Below are positions 29,725 through 37,520 of a stretch of DNA of 64,000 nucleotides, piece by piece (the stretch's first letter is position 1; each line of letters starts with the position of its first letter). Under the pieces are notes generated by a model. It was not told the origin of the DNA. It did not search any database and was given only the letters and a program-made list of their open reading frames with translations. This DNA is from Orrella sp037026685 (GTDB lineage: Bacteria > Pseudomonadota > Gammaproteobacteria > Burkholderiales > Burkholderiaceae_B), in NCBI RefSeq assembly GCF_037026685.1, contig NZ_JBANET010000019.1:24846-88845 (forward strand). Direction: 5' to 3'. The translations under genes and the position numbers were made by a program.

Positions 29725-30188
29725 CCACCGCCTGCATCGGCAAACCCGCCCCCGGCTTCACCGCCCAGAGCACCATCGGCCCGCTCAGCCTGGCGCAGTG
29801 CCAGGGCCGCGCGGTCGTGCTGTACTTCTACCCCAAGGACAACACGCCGGGCTGCACCACCGAAAGCCAGGACTTCCGCGACCTGTACCAGGAATTCCTG
29901 GACGCCGGCTGCCTGGTGATCGGCGTCTCGCGCGACAGCCTCAAGTCGCACGAGAACTTCTGTAACAAGCACGCGCTGAAATTCCCCCTGATTGCCGATC
30001 CCGACGAAACGGTCTGCAATCTCTATGGGGTCATCAAGCAGAAGAACATGTATGGCAAGCAGGTGCGCGGCATCGAGCGCAGCACCTTCCTGATCGACGC
30101 GCAAGGCAAGCTCGTGCAGGAATGGCGCGGGGTCAAGGTTCCCAACCATGCGCGCGAGGTCCTGCAGGCCGCGCGCAGCATCGGCTAG
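29721..30188 (+). CDS. bcp: Peroxiredoxin, Bcp/PrxQ type
   Basis: This 155-residue thiol peroxidase reduces hydroperoxides. The peroxidatic cysteine is Cys45 in YPKDNTPGCTTESQDF. The usual PrxQ resolving cysteine five residues later is absent (Gln50), as in some Bcp variants. Other cysteines are Cys64, Cys81 and Cys99, so resolution would use one of these or a partner thiol. Its ATG overlaps the Mth938-like stop by four bases. Confidence 0.92.
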   Translation: MTTACIGKPAPGFTAQSTIGPLSLAQCQGRAVVLYFYPKDNTPGCTTESQDFRDLYQEFLDAGCLVIGVSRDSLKSHENFCNKHALKFPLIADPDETVCNLYGVIKQKNMYGKQVRGIERSTFLIDAQGKLVQEWRGVKVPNHAREVLQAARSIG

Positions 30189-30300
30189 CGCGCATGCGAG
30201 CCGGGCCCGCGCTCCCCTGCCTTGCCGGCCAACCCGTCCCTTTTTCCGCTCTTGTTGACGACCTCTTCCTTCCCTTGTTAGCCGGCCCTCTCGGAGAGTG

Positions 30301-32040
30301 ATGCCCATGCCGCTGCCCAAGCTGCCCACCCGCCCCGCCACGCTGATTTCCGTGCCGCCCGAGACGCCCCCGGTCGCCGCAGCGCGCCCCCGCGCGCCAG
30401 CCAAGACCACGCCGGCACGCGCTGCGGCCGGCCGCGCACCGGCACAGGCGGCGCTGCTGGAAAGCCCGGCGGCCACGCAGCCCGCCCAGGAAAGCCAGGC
30501 GGCCGTGCAGCCCCAGCTCGAAGGCATCGCCACCCCGGCCGCCCGTACAGCGCGCGCCAAGGCGCCGGCCACCCCGGCGCCCGCCCCGGCCCCCGCCGCG
30601 GCGCGCAAGCCGCGCAGCCGCGCCCACAATGCCGGCAAGAACACCGCCAAGAAGCTCTTCGTGCTGGACACCAACGTGCTCATGCACGATCCGACCTCGC
30701 TGTTTCGCTTCGAGGAGCACGACGTCTACCTGCCCATGGTCACGCTCGAAGAGCTGGACCTGCACAAGAAGGGCATGTCCGAGGTCGCCCGCAACGCGCG
30801 CCAGGTCAGCCGCTCGCTGGACCAGCTCATGAGCGCCTCGCCCTCGGGCATCGACGAAGGGCTGTCGCTGGCGGCGCTGGGCAACAAGGACGCCAGCGGC
30901 CGGCTGCATTTCCAGACCACGGCGCTGCATGGCAACCTGCCCGCCGACCTGCCCATGGGCAAGGCCGACAACCAGATCCTGGGAGTGGTGCGCGCCCTGC
31001 AGGACCTGGAAAAAACCCGCGACGTCGTGCTGGTGTCCAAGGACATCAACATGCGCCTGAAGGCGCGCGCGCTGGGACTGTCGGCTGAGGACTACTTCAA
31101 CGACCACGTGCTGGAGGACTCGGACCTGCTGTACACCGGCGTGCTGCAGCTGCCCGAGAACTTCTGGAACAAGCACGGCAAGGGCGTCGAATCCTGGCAG
31201 CAGGGCGGCACCACCTACTATCGCGTCACCGGCCCGCTGTGCTCGCAGTTCGTGGTCAACCAGTTCGTGTATTTCGAGGGGCCCATGCCCCTGTACGCGC
31301 ACGTCAAGGAAGTCAACGGCAAGACCGCCGTGCTGGCCACCTTGCGCGACTACACGCACGGCAAGAACAATGTCTGGGGCATCACCGCGCGCAACCGCGA
31401 ACAGAACTTCGCGCTGAACCTGCTGATGAACCCCGAATGCGACTTCGTCTCGCTGCTGGGCCAGGCCGGCACGGGCAAGACGCTGCTGACGCTGGCCGCG
31501 GGCCTGACGCAGGTGCTCGAGACCAAGCGCTACACCGAGATCATCATGACCCGCGTCACCGTGCCGGTGGGCGAGGACATCGGCTTTCTGCCCGGCACCG
31601 AGGAAGAAAAGATGCTGCCCTGGATGGGCGCGCTCGAAGACAACCTGGACGTGCTGAACATGGGCGAGGACGGCTCGGGCAACAACCACGGCGGCGACTG
31701 GGGCCGCGCGGCCACCATGGACCTGATCCGCTCGCGCATCAAGGTCAAGTCGCTGAACTTCATGCGCGGGCGCACCTTCCTGAACAAGTTTCTCATCATC
31801 GACGAGGCGCAGAACCTCACGCCCAAGCAGATGAAGACCCTGATCACCCGGGCCGGCCCGGGCACCAAGGTGGTCTGCCTGGGCAACATCGCCCAGATCG
31901 ATACCCCCTACCTGACCGAGGGCAGCTCGGGCCTGACCTTCGTCGTCGACCGCTTCAAGGGCTGGCCGCATTCGGGCCACATCACCTTGCAGCGCGGCGA
32001 ACGCTCGCGCCTGGCCGACTACGCCGGCGACGTGCTGTAA
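30301..32040 (+). CDS. PIN-PhoH fusion ATPase
   Basis: The 579-residue protein fuses a PIN ribonuclease domain to a PhoH ATPase/helicase-like domain (PhoH2/YlaK type). After about 115 Ala/Pro/Arg-rich low-complexity residues, the PIN domain starts at KKLFVLDTNVLMHDP with acidic residues in LPMVTLEELD and VLVSKDINMRLKA. PhoH follows with Walker A LLGQAGTGKTLLTLAA (about 385) and Walker B FLIIDEAQNLTPKQMKT. Such proteins act on RNA, and PIN-PhoH pairs behave as toxin-antitoxin-like modules in mycobacteria. GTG 30298, ATG 30301 and ATG 30307 are possible starts, with GGAG just upstream. Confidence 0.9.
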   Translation: MPMPLPKLPTRPATLISVPPETPPVAAARPRAPAKTTPARAAAGRAPAQAALLESPAATQPAQESQAAVQPQLEGIATPAARTARAKAPATPAPAPAPAAARKPRSRAHNAGKNTAKKLFVLDTNVLMHDPTSLFRFEEHDVYLPMVTLEELDLHKKGMSEVARNARQVSRSLDQLMSASPSGIDEGLSLAALGNKDASGRLHFQTTALHGNLPADLPMGKADNQILGVVRALQDLEKTRDVVLVSKDINMRLKARALGLSAEDYFNDHVLEDSDLLYTGVLQLPENFWNKHGKGVESWQQGGTTYYRVTGPLCSQFVVNQFVYFEGPMPLYAHVKEVNGKTAVLATLRDYTHGKNNVWGITARNREQNFALNLLMNPECDFVSLLGQAGTGKTLLTLAAGLTQVLETKRYTEIIMTRVTVPVGEDIGFLPGTEEEKMLPWMGALEDNLDVLNMGEDGSGNNHGGDWGRAATMDLIRSRIKVKSLNFMRGRTFLNKFLIIDEAQNLTPKQMKTLITRAGPGTKVVCLGNIAQIDTPYLTEGSSGLTFVVDRFKGWPHSGHITLQRGERSRLADYAGDVL

Positions 32041-32059
32041 GGGCCCGGGCGGCGTGGAC

Positions 32060-33052
32060 ATGCGGGCGGCCGGGCCGCTGGGCATCACCCTGGGCGATGC
32101 CGCGGGCATCGGCCCGGAAATCGTCGTCAAATGCTGGCATGCCGGCCTGCCGGCGCCCGCCGTGGTCTACGGCGATGCCGGCGCCCTGGCGCGCGCAGCC
32201 GGGCAACTGGCGCTGCCCGTGACGGTGCGGGCCGTGCCCGGGCCCGGACAGGCGGCCCACGCCCCGCGCCAGATCGACGTGGTGCCCTGCGGCCCGGCCC
32301 TGCCCGGCGACCTGCCGCTGGGCCGGGTCAGCGCCCAGGCCGGCCGCGTGGCCTACGAGAGCCTGATCCGTGCCATCGACGACGCCCGGGCCGGGCGTAT
32401 CCGGGCCATCGTCACCGCCCCGCTGAACAAGGCCTCGCTGCACGCGGCGGGCCTGGACTTTCCCGGCCACACCGAGATATTGGCCGAGCGCACCGGCACG
32501 CGCGACTACGCCATGATGCTGGCCAACAACGAGCTGCGGGTGCTGCTGGCCACCATCCATATCGCGCTGGCCGAGGTGCCGCGCGCCATCACTTTCGAAG
32601 GGCAGCTGCGCGCCATCGGCCTGGCCGAGCGCGCGTGCCGGCAGCTGGGCCTTGCCCGCCCCCGCGTGGCCGTGGCCGGCCTGAACCCCCATGCCGGCGA
32701 GCAAGGCCGGTTCGGCACCGAGGACCGCGACATCATCGCCCCGGCCGTGCAGGCCGCGCGCGAACAGGGCATCGATGCCTCGGGCCCGTGGCCGGGCGAC
32801 ACCGTCTTCATGCGCGCGCGGCGCGGCGAATTCGACATCGTGGTGGCGCAATACCACGACCAGGGGCTGATCCCGGTCAAGTACCTGGGCGTGGACGAGG
32901 GGGTGAACGTGACGGTGGGACTGCCGTTCGTGCGCACCAGCGTCGATCACGGCACAGCCTTCGACATCGCCGGCCAGGGCATCGCCGACCCGGCCTCGCT
33001 GCGGGCCGCCTTCGAGCTGGCGCTGGCCATGCAGGGGCCGGCGCGCGCCTGA
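32060..33052 (+). CDS. pdxA: 4-hydroxythreonine-4-phosphate dehydrogenase
   Basis: PdxA oxidises 4-phosphohydroxythreonine in pyridoxal-phosphate synthesis. The 330 residues show GITLGDAAGIGPEI (most homologues have GDPAG), LDFPGHTEILAE with one metal histidine, VAGLNPHAGEQGRFG, and AQYHDQGLIPVKYLG with another. The ATG at 32060 is used, and a GTG at 32054 is equally possible. It follows the PhoH gene by 19 bases and converges on dnaB. Confidence 0.93.
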   Translation: MRAAGPLGITLGDAAGIGPEIVVKCWHAGLPAPAVVYGDAGALARAAGQLALPVTVRAVPGPGQAAHAPRQIDVVPCGPALPGDLPLGRVSAQAGRVAYESLIRAIDDARAGRIRAIVTAPLNKASLHAAGLDFPGHTEILAERTGTRDYAMMLANNELRVLLATIHIALAEVPRAITFEGQLRAIGLAERACRQLGLARPRVAVAGLNPHAGEQGRFGTEDRDIIAPAVQAAREQGIDASGPWPGDTVFMRARRGEFDIVVAQYHDQGLIPVKYLGVDEGVNVTVGLPFVRTSVDHGTAFDIAGQGIADPASLRAAFELALAMQGPARA

Positions 33053-33054
33053 AA

Positions 33055-33087
33055 GCCCGGCCCCGCCGGCAGGCGGGCAGGCCGGGC
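33055..33087. terminator. GC-rich nested hairpin between pdxA and dnaB
   Basis: GCCCGGCC pairs with GGCCGGGC, and an inner CCCGCC pairs with GGCGGG around a GGCA loop. It lies between the convergent stops of pdxA and dnaB and could act on both strands. There is no T-tract on either side. Confidence 0.45.
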
Positions 33088-33093
33088 CGCGGC

Positions 33094-34464
33094 TCAGTAT
33101 CCCGCGGAGGTGAAGTTCAGGAAGCGCGTGCTCGAGCCTTGGAAAGTCAGGCGCACCGTGCCAATGGGGCCGTTACGCTGCTTGCCGATGATGATCTCGG
33201 CCGTGCCCTTGTCCGGCGAATCGGGGTTGTAGACCTCGTCCCGGTAGATGAACAGGATGACGTCGGCGTCCTGCTCGATGGCGCCGGACTCGCGCAGGTC
33301 GCTCATGACCGGACGCTTGTTGGGCCGCTGCTCCAGGCTGCGGTTCAGCTGCGAGAGCGCGATCAGCGGGCAGTTCAGCTCCTTGGCCAGGCCCTTGAGC
33401 GAACGGCTGATCTCCGACACCTCGGTGGCGCGGTTCTCGCCCGAGCCGTTGCCCGACATCAGCTGCAGGTAGTCGATGATGATCAGCCCGAGCTGCCCGC
33501 ACTGGCGGGCCAGCCGGCGGGCGCGGGCGCGTACTTCCATGGGGCTGAGCGCGGGCGTCTCGTCGATGTAGACCTGGGCGTCCTGCATGAGCTGCACGGC
33601 GTGGGTAACGCGCGGCCAATCCTCGGCGGTGAGCTTGCCCGTGCGCATGCGGTGCTGGTCCAGCAGCCCGACCGAGCCGAGCATGCGCATGGCCAGCTGC
33701 ACCGCGCCCATTTCCATGGAGAACACCGCCACCGGCAGGCCCTGCTCGATGGCGATGTGCTCGCCGATGTTCATGGAGAAAGAGGTCTTGCCCATGGAGG
33801 GGCGGCCGGCCACGATGATGAGATCGCCCCCTTGCAGGCCCGAGGTCATCTTGTCCAGGTCGGTAAAGCCGGTGGGCACGCCCGTGACGTCCGAGTCGGT
33901 ATCGCGGTGATAGAGCTCGTCGATGCGCTCGACCACCTGGGTGAGCAGCGGCTGGATTTCCTGAAAGCCGGCCGAGCCGCGCTCGCCTTCCTGGGCGATC
34001 TGGAACACCTTGGATTCGGCCTCGTCCAGCAGCTGGCGGGCCTCCTTGCCATTGGGATTGAGCGCGCCGGCGGCGATCTCGTCGGCCACCGTCACCAGCT
34101 TGCGCAGCATGGCGCGCTCGCGCACGATTTCGGCGTAGCGGCGGATGTTGGCCGCCGAGGGCGTGTTGTGCGCCAGCGCGTTCAGGTAGCCAATGCCGCC
34201 GACGTCGGCCGACTTGCCGGCGCTGTCCAGCGATTCGTGCACGGTGATCACGTCGGCCGGGCGCGACAGGGCGATCAGGCGCGCGATATGCTGCCAGATG
34301 AGCTTGTGGTCGTGGCGATAGAAATCGTCCTCGTGCAGGACGTCGGCAATGCGGTCCCAGGCCCCGTTATCCAGCAGCAACCCACCCAGCACCGACTGTT
34401 CGGCCTCGACCGAATGCGGCGGCACGCGCAGGTATTCCAGTTGGGGATCGGAGGGGTTGTTCAT
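33094..34464 (-). CDS. dnaB: Replicative DNA helicase DnaB
   Basis: The 456-residue hexameric helicase has an N-terminal domain beginning VPPHSVEAEQSVLGGLLLDN. The RecA-like motor has Walker A IVAGRPSMGKTSF, Walker B GLIIIDYLQLM, then ALSQLNRSLEQRPNKRP and SDLRESGAIEQDADVILFIYRDE. No intein is present. The ATG overlaps the stop of the kinase-like gene by four bases, so its translation may be coupled to that gene. Confidence 0.97.
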   Translation of the reverse strand: MNNPSDPQLEYLRVPPHSVEAEQSVLGGLLLDNGAWDRIADVLHEDDFYRHDHKLIWQHIARLIALSRPADVITVHESLDSAGKSADVGGIGYLNALAHNTPSAANIRRYAEIVRERAMLRKLVTVADEIAAGALNPNGKEARQLLDEAESKVFQIAQEGERGSAGFQEIQPLLTQVVERIDELYHRDTDSDVTGVPTGFTDLDKMTSGLQGGDLIIVAGRPSMGKTSFSMNIGEHIAIEQGLPVAVFSMEMGAVQLAMRMLGSVGLLDQHRMRTGKLTAEDWPRVTHAVQLMQDAQVYIDETPALSPMEVRARARRLARQCGQLGLIIIDYLQLMSGNGSGENRATEVSEISRSLKGLAKELNCPLIALSQLNRSLEQRPNKRPVMSDLRESGAIEQDADVILFIYRDEVYNPDSPDKGTAEIIIGKQRNGPIGTVRLTFQGSSTRFLNFTSAGY

Positions 34465-35261
34465 GGTTTCAATAATACCCGCATCAGGTCGGCGGTCAGG
34501 CGAAAGCCGCGCACGTCCCGCCAGGACAGCCGGGCCGTCAGCGGACGCAGCACGCGTTCGGTGCCGGCGATGCTGCGGGCCACCCGGCGCAGCGCCGGGC
34601 CGGTCTGCTCGGGGCCGGCTTCGGACAGATAGCCTTGCAGCAGCTGGCGGCCCAGCGCGGGCAGCAGGTGCTCGGGCAGGCGGTTCATGCCGGTCAGCGA
34701 CAGGCAGGCCTGCAGCAGGTCGTAGGCCTGTGCCAGCGGCAGGCTCAACGCCCCGCCGATGTTCTCTTCGAAATCGATGCGCCAGTAGCGGCCGTCGCGC
34801 AGCGTCATGTTGCGCAGCTGCGCGCCGCCGTGCCAATGGCCGGCGCGATGGAAACGGGCCAGGTCCGCGCCGGCGCGAAACACCAGCTCGGCGCACTGTG
34901 CGGGCGGGGCGCGCCGCAGCAGATGGGGCAGGTCCTGCCCGACGAACTCCAGCACCAGCAGGCCCGGCTCGGCCGCATACACCTGCGGCACCGGCCAGGC
35001 CTGTGCGCGCAATGCGCGCAGGCGCCGCGTCTCGTCGGCCAGGCCGTTGCGCAAAAGAACGCGCGGCGAGGGAAACTCGCCCAGCACCAGCTTGCAGAAG
35101 ACGGCCAGCGCCAGCGCGCGCAGGTAGCGCAAGCCATAGCCCAGCGCCCTGCCGGCGCCCGGGCGGCGCACCTTGACGATGCAGCGCACGCCGCCGATCT
35201 GTGCTTCATGCACCCCGTCGGGCAAGGGCCGGACGCGCTGATCGGCCAGCCAATCGTTCAT
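34461..35261 (-). CDS. Kinase-like protein upstream of dnaB (LPS-kinase/RIO-like fold)
   Basis: The protein of about 266 residues looks like a small-molecule or LPS-type kinase. It has CIVKVRRPG near the start and FPSPRVLLRNGLADETRRLR. LLVLEFVGQDLPHLLRRA, a catalytic-loop-like HWHGGAQLRNMTL and a metal-site-like WRIDFEEN follow. The HxD of true kinases is replaced around HGGAQLRN, as in some WaaP-like proteins. The ATG at 35261 is used; a GTG at 35300 would extend it by 13 residues. Neither has a clear ribosome site. Its stop overlaps the dnaB start. Function unknown. Confidence 0.65.
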   Translation of the reverse strand: MNDWLADQRVRPLPDGVHEAQIGGVRCIVKVRRPGAGRALGYGLRYLRALALAVFCKLVLGEFPSPRVLLRNGLADETRRLRALRAQAWPVPQVYAAEPGLLVLEFVGQDLPHLLRRAPPAQCAELVFRAGADLARFHRAGHWHGGAQLRNMTLRDGRYWRIDFEENIGGALSLPLAQAYDLLQACLSLTGMNRLPEHLLPALGRQLLQGYLSEAGPEQTGPALRRVARSIAGTERVLRPLTARLSWRDVRGFRLTADLMRVLLKP

Positions 35262-35361
35262 GCCCGCGGGGATGGAATCCTGGTCTTGCACGCTTGCCAC
35301 CGTTTGAGGCCCAGGCCGCCGCGGTGGCCCCCGGCGCCTGCAAAATCAATCGTCCGCAGAA

Positions 35362-35391
35362 GCAAAAAGCCGGCCTGGGCCGGCTTTTTGC
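35362..35391. terminator. Strong bidirectional terminator after rplI
   Basis: GCAAAAAGCCGG and CCGGCTTTTTGC form a perfect 12-bp stem around a 6-base loop, giving a T-tract on either strand. It lies about 115 bases downstream of the rplI stop on the minus strand and upstream of the kinase-like gene, so it separates the ribosomal operon from kinase-dnaB. Confidence 0.88.
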
Positions 35392-35504
35392 CGCCGTGCC
35401 ACCCGGCCGGTCCAGCCCCGCAGGGCGGCAAGCCGAAGGCGCAGCGCTGGGGGCGTTGCTTGCTCCAGCGTGCGCGCGAACGCGCACGCGGCGTCCCGGC
35501 GGTA

Positions 35505-35960
35505 TCAGCCGATATCGCCCACGACCACCAGGTTGACGGTGGCCGTCACGTCCGCATGCAGGGCGACCTGCACGGGATATTCGCCCACGGCCTTGAAGGG
35601 ACCGTCGGGCAGGCGCACCTGGCTTTTCTCCACGGTGGGGAAGCCTTCCTTTTGCAGCGCCGCGGCGATGTCCTGGTTGGTCACCGAACCGAACAGGCGG
35701 CCGTCCACGCCGGCCTTCTGCGAGATCTTCAGGTTGAAGCCTTCCAGGCGCTCGCCTTCCTTCTGGGCGGCGGCCAGGCGCTCGGCCTGGGCCTTTTCCA
35801 GTTCGGCGCGGCGCGCTTCGAATTCCTTGAGCGCGGCCTCGGTGGCGCGGCGGGCCTTTTTCTGGGGAATCAGGAAGTTGCGGGCATAGCCGTCGCGCAC
35901 GCGCACGACTTCGCCCAGGTTGCCCAGGTTGGCCATTTTTTCGAGCAGGATAACTTGCAT
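35505..35960 (-). CDS. rplI: 50S ribosomal protein L9
   Basis: The 151-residue protein of the large subunit has the L9 N-terminus MQVILLEKMANLGNLGEVVRV and the basic loop GYARNFLIPQKKARRATE. A connecting helix rich in Glu/Ala/Lys and a C-terminal RNA-binding domain (DGRLFGSVTNQDIAAAL) follow. It is the last gene of rpsF-priB-rpsR-rplI, 17 bases after rpsR. Confidence 0.97.
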   Translation of the reverse strand: MQVILLEKMANLGNLGEVVRVRDGYARNFLIPQKKARRATEAALKEFEARRAELEKAQAERLAAAQKEGERLEGFNLKISQKAGVDGRLFGSVTNQDIAAALQKEGFPTVEKSQVRLPDGPFKAVGEYPVQVALHADVTATVNLVVVGDIG

Positions 35961-35977
35961 GTCAGTATGCCCCGGGA

Positions 35978-36250
35978 TCAGTTGTGGTTGTCGGTGTAGG
36001 GCAACAGGGCCAGGAAGCGCGCGCGCTTGATGGCGGTGTCGAGCTGGCGCTGGTAGTGGGCCTTGGTACCGGTCAGGCGGGCAGGAATGATCTTGCCGTT
36101 TTCCTGGATGAAGTCGCGCAGGGTGTCCAGATCCTTGTAGTCGATCTCTTCGACGCCGGCGGCGGTGAAGCGGCAGAACTTGCGGCGCTTGAACAGCGGG
36201 TTCTGCTGGGTGAACTTGCGTTTTTCCTTGCGTTTTCCGAAGAAAGCCAT
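35978..36250 (-). CDS. rpsR: 30S ribosomal protein S18
   Basis: The 90-residue small-subunit protein binds 16S rRNA as a pair with S6. It begins MAFFGKRKEKRKFTQQNPLF and contains CRFTAAGVEEIDYKDLDTLR and the conserved RITGTKA-like ARLTGTKAHYQRQL segment. It is read after priB with a gap of 92 bases. Confidence 0.96.
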   Translation of the reverse strand: MAFFGKRKEKRKFTQQNPLFKRRKFCRFTAAGVEEIDYKDLDTLRDFIQENGKIIPARLTGTKAHYQRQLDTAIKRARFLALLPYTDNHN

Positions 36251-36342
36251 GATGTGCCTCTTTCAAAATCGCCGGGCCTTGGGGCCGGCGGAATATCTTG
36301 CCAAGACGGGAGAGCCGTCGATGTTTTTGGTATTGCTTGCGT

Positions 36343-36660
36343 TCAGGCCGTCGGGGTATCGAAACCGCCCGCGGCCCTGCGGGCCTGCTGGATATGCAAC
36401 ACCACGCGCGAGGCGCTCTTGCGGACCGGGGCCAGAAAGCCCTCGACCTGCAGGAAAGCGCCCAAGGGCGTGTCCGCCAGCATCCGGGCCTGGTCTCCCA
36501 GGGCCACTGCGGCCAGCGTCAGCTCGACGCGGCGCGGCAGGCCGGCTTCCATGACCTCGGATGCGTGCGCCAGCTGCATTTCCAGCACCGGCACGCCGGC
36601 GGGCGTGTGGCGCAAGGGCCCGCATTCGAGCACCTGCGCGCTGAGCGCCAGCCGGTTCAC
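36343..36660 (-). CDS. priB: Primosomal replication protein N (PriB)
   Basis: PriB is a small OB-fold single-stranded-DNA binder that helps PriA restart stalled forks. The 105 residues begin MNRLALSAQVLECGPLRHTP and contain VELTLAAVALGD and LQVEGFLAPVRKSASRVVLH. It sits nine bases after rpsF and before rpsR, the usual order in betaproteobacteria. Confidence 0.93.
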   Translation of the reverse strand: MNRLALSAQVLECGPLRHTPAGVPVLEMQLAHASEVMEAGLPRRVELTLAAVALGDQARMLADTPLGAFLQVEGFLAPVRKSASRVVLHIQQARRAAGGFDTPTA

Positions 36661-36669
36661 GTCAAGCTC

Positions 36670-37041
36670 TTACTCGGACTGGGTGGCCGCTTCGGCGGTT
36701 GCCTTGCGGGCTTCCTCGCGCTCGACCGACTTCATCATCACCGACGCGGCGGCGGGGGCCTTCTTGGTCTTGATGACCAGGTGGCGCAGCACGGCGTCGT
36801 TGTAGCGGAACGAATGCTCCAGTTCGTCGAGCGTGGCCTGGCCGCACTCGATGTTCAGGCACACGTAGTGGGCCTTGACCAGTTTCTGGATGGGATAGGC
36901 CAGCTGGCGGCGGCCCCAGTCTTCCAGGCGATGGACGATACCGCCCTGGCCGGTGACCAGCGACTGGTAGCGCTCGACCATGGCGGGCACCTGCTCGCTC
37001 TGGTCGGGATGGACGATGAACACTACTTCGTAGTGACGCAT
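36670..37041 (-). CDS. rpsF: 30S ribosomal protein S6
   Basis: The 123-residue protein pairs with S18 on the small subunit. It begins MRHYEVVFIVHPDQSEQVP and contains GQGGIVHRLEDWGRRQLAYP and YVCLNIECGQATLDELEH; the C-terminus is a short charged tail ending TQSE. CAAGGAG lies nine bases before the ATG. A leader of about 165 bases with a candidate autoregulatory hairpin precedes it. Confidence 0.97.
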   Translation of the reverse strand: MRHYEVVFIVHPDQSEQVPAMVERYQSLVTGQGGIVHRLEDWGRRQLAYPIQKLVKAHYVCLNIECGQATLDELEHSFRYNDAVLRHLVIKTKKAPAAASVMMKSVEREEARKATAEAATQSE

Positions 37042-37066
37042 GGGCAAAACTCCTTGAGGATGTCTC

Positions 37067-37100
37067 GGGCCTGCGCGGCGGCAATGCATGCGCCAGGCCC
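37067..37100 (-). ncRNA. Candidate S6:S18-binding leader motif of rpsF mRNA
   Basis: On the minus strand, 26 bases before the rpsF ATG, GGGCCT pairs with AGGCCC. The 3' side of the enclosed region reads TGCCGCCGCGC, presenting unpaired CCG next to the closing stem, while a short GGC/GCC helix or a GCGC/GCGC helix can form inside. Known rpsF leaders bound by the S6:S18 complex share two short helices and a conserved CCG bulge resembling the 16S binding site. The fit is by eye only. Confidence 0.45.
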
Positions 37101-37212
37101 AAGGGGCAGCCCGCAGCGGCCTTGGAAAAGACACCTTCGCCAACGCCGAAAGGCCCCGGAAAGTCAAAAGGTGCCGCGCCCAGTTGGCAACTGTCGAGCA
37201 AGAAAGCCTTGC

Positions 37213-37241
37213 ATTATCGCCCAGGAAGGAAAAACTTGCAA
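37213..37241 (-). promoter_or_regulatory. Sigma-70 promoter of the rpsF operon
   Basis: TTGCAA (37236-37241) and GATAAT (37213-37218) on the minus strand are separated by exactly 17 bases. Transcription would start near 37206 and give a leader of about 165 bases. The rest of the 479-base gap (37042-37520) shows no gene. Its right part, 37260-37500, is GC-rich and ends in a GGAGGAATG-type ribosome site for the TRAP receptor. Confidence 0.75.
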
Positions 37242-37520
37242 GAAATCAAGCGCATGCCGGGCCTGCGCCCGGGCCGGGCGGCGGGCCCGGGCGCCGCCCC
37301 AATCTGGGCCGTGCAGGCACGAACCCTGTGCACCAGGCCCGGCCCGCACTGCCGCGGTGCCCTCCCCGGCTGCCCGATTCGTCTTTTATTTCAAGGCCCT
37401 GCCCCGGCGAACCAGACCTGGCACGCCGCTTGCATAGGCACGTCCCGATGGAACCCGTGCCGACGGCGCGCCTTGCCCAAGCCCGCGCCCAACCTTGAAC
37501 CTCAGCGGAGGAATGCATCC

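Noticed and set aside
32131..34632. An 833-codon plus-strand frame running through pdxA and dnaB
   Set aside because: It is in the wrong frame for pdxA and antisense to dnaB, both recognisable conserved genes.
37122..37520. N-terminal extension of the TRAP receptor back to 37122
   Set aside because: The Tat signal and the GGAGG ribosome site both place the start at 37521, and the extension runs over the rpsF promoter.
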